The notes beneath the pieces are model-generated. The model had not been told where the DNA came from. It saw only the letters and a program-made list of their open reading frames with translations, and searched no databases. A program made the translations under genes and the position numbers. Shown in pieces: positions 63,292 through 64,000 of a stretch of DNA of 64,000 bases (positions within the stretch are counted from its first letter, which is position 1; every line of letters begins with the position of its first letter). Origin of the DNA: Tilletia caries (lineage: Eukaryota; Basidiomycota; Exobasidiomycetes; Tilletiales; Tilletiaceae); NCBI GenBank assembly GCA_032718865.1, contig JALUTQ010000004.1:558001-622000 (forward strand), written 5' to 3'.

Positions 63292-64000
63292 TCAGGTATC
63301 CCCACCAGTCTCCATCTCGTCTACCATGCCGCCCCCGCCGCCGCCGTTGCCGAGCGATCCCTCGGGTCCTGACAGGGGCCCACCACCATTGACGGCAAGT
63401 CCTGCCAGGAAATCTTGCAATGCCGCAGCCACGGAAGGGTTTCCCGAGACCATCAACCCTGCCAGATTCCCATTCCCATTCCCACTCATCGGCCCACCCA
63501 TCGGCGGCATCATCCCATTCCCAACACCGCCTGCCTCGACCCCAGCCGCCGATACCGGAACCGAGGCCGAAGCCGACGCAGCAGCAGCAGCAGCAGCAAC
63601 AGCCGCCGCTCCCAGCCCCCTCAACTGCCCCTCCAAGCCCAAAAACTTATCCCGCCAATGATCCCGCTCCATCTCCAAAACCTCCACGGCCTCCTCCCTC
63701 CTCTCGAGCCTCTTCTTCAGCCGGACCAGGTACTCGTTCGAATGGCGCAACAGGGCCACCTTCGAGATGCCCTTATTCGCCAGTCGACGCGCGGCCAGCT
63801 CGCGCTCTTGTCGGTGCATGCGCTCGACGGAGCCCCGCGGTGCGGAGGTGTACGGTGGCGGAGGAGGAGGCGCCATCCCAGGCCGGGGCGGCATCGGCGG
63901 CAGCACACCCATCTCCTGCTGCAACTTCACCCGACGAACTTCATCCCAATCGAAGCCTTCCTCGCCCGCGTCCTGCGCAAAGCCATCGGGGCAGAGTGTC
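63292..64000 (-). CDS. HLH/leucine-zipper-like transcription factor, C-terminal part (5' end off window)
   Basis: The frame is open to the right edge, so the start lies outside. From the edge it reads CPDGFAQDAGEEGFDWDEVR, a Pro-rich stretch, then RQERELAARRLANKGISKVA followed by LLRHSNEYLVRLKKRLERRE and EMERDHWRDKFLGLEGQL. This resembles loop plus helix 2 of a bHLH domain running into a zipper coil; the basic region and helix 1 would be in the part not seen or are divergent. The C-terminus is an Ala/Gly/Met/Pro-rich tail ending VDEMETGGDT. DNA binding is inferred. Confidence 0.6.
   Translation of the reverse strand, partial: TLCPDGFAQDAGEEGFDWDEVRRVKLQQEMGVLPPMPPRPGMAPPPPPPYTSAPRGSVERMHRQERELAARRLANKGISKVALLRHSNEYLVRLKKRLERREEAVEVLEMERDHWRDKFLGLEGQLRGLGAAAVAAAAAAASASASVPVSAAGVEAGGVGNGMMPPMGGPMSGNGNGNLAGLMVSGNPSVAAALQDFLAGLAVNGGGPLSGPEGSLGNGGGGGGMVDEMETGGDT

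Noticed and set aside
1..64000. CRISPR arrays, bacterial operons or ribosome binding sites
   Set aside because: The sequence is eukaryotic with spliceosomal introns throughout. No regularly spaced direct repeats with unique spacers were seen.

Overview
The window is nuclear DNA of a filamentous or dimorphic basidiomycete, most likely Ustilaginomycotina (the smut-fungus lineage). It is GC-rich and compact, with genes on both strands. Introns are short (mostly 50-100 nt) with GTGAGT/GTAAGT donors, CTGAC/CTAAC-like branch sites and AG acceptors. The protein set is fungal: a fused pyrimidine-type carbamoyl-phosphate synthase, a conventional kinesin ending in an IAK tail, an Mga2/Spt23-type membrane transcription factor, HOPS Vps41 and glucosidase I. 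Placement within the basidiomycetes is inference from gene content and architecture. Where I give exons, I checked that splice sites and reading frame agree.

Layout. 1-3949 (-): 5' part of URA2 (the gene runs off the left edge). 3950-5125: divergent promoter containing a ~485-bp element with long terminal inverted repeats. 5126-7380 (+): glyoxalase-fold protein. 7381-10421: repeat zone, copy A of a large inverted duplication carrying a NIMA-kinase fragment. 10422-14878 (-): two coiled-coil proteins with C-terminal hydrophobic segments. 15243-16152 (+): ribosomal protein eS21. 16595-19967 (-): kinesin heavy chain. 20561-25200 (-): Mga2/Spt23-like factor. 25717-26198 (-): TRAPP subunit Trs23. 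26970-28706 (+): secreted double-psi beta-barrel protein. 28950-34000: copy B of the duplication, disrupted by a 2.1-kb ORF1-only non-LTR retroelement with target-site duplication. 34200-36344 (-): equilibrative nucleoside transporter. 36626-37463 (+): mitochondrial ribosomal bL21m. 37675-38404 (-): FAM32A family. 38699-39243 (+): complex I NDUFB4-like subunit. 39551-44005 (-): VPS41. 44221-47162 (+): OPT-family transporter. 47228-48370 (-): F-box-like protein with a 13-nt microexon. 49011-52384 (+): glucosidase I. 52629-53426 (-): uncharacterised protein. 53427-55793: gene-poor stretch with short palindromes. 55794-59933 (+): Ser/Thr-rich single-pass membrane protein. 60363-62732 (-): F-box protein. 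63292-64000 (-): C-terminal part of an HLH-like transcription factor (runs off the right edge).

The genes are mostly independent housekeeping functions. Several belong to the secretory/endomembrane system (TRS23, VPS41, CWH41, MGA2-like, ENT and OPT transporters), but nothing suggests co-regulation as a cluster. The unusual biology is in the 7.4-14 kb and 28.9-34 kb regions. There, mosaic repeats in opposite orientation share an essentially identical kinase fragment, occur in a different block order, and differ by two insertions. One insertion is a retroelement whose empty site survives in the other copy. The other looks like the captured 5' end of a host gene.
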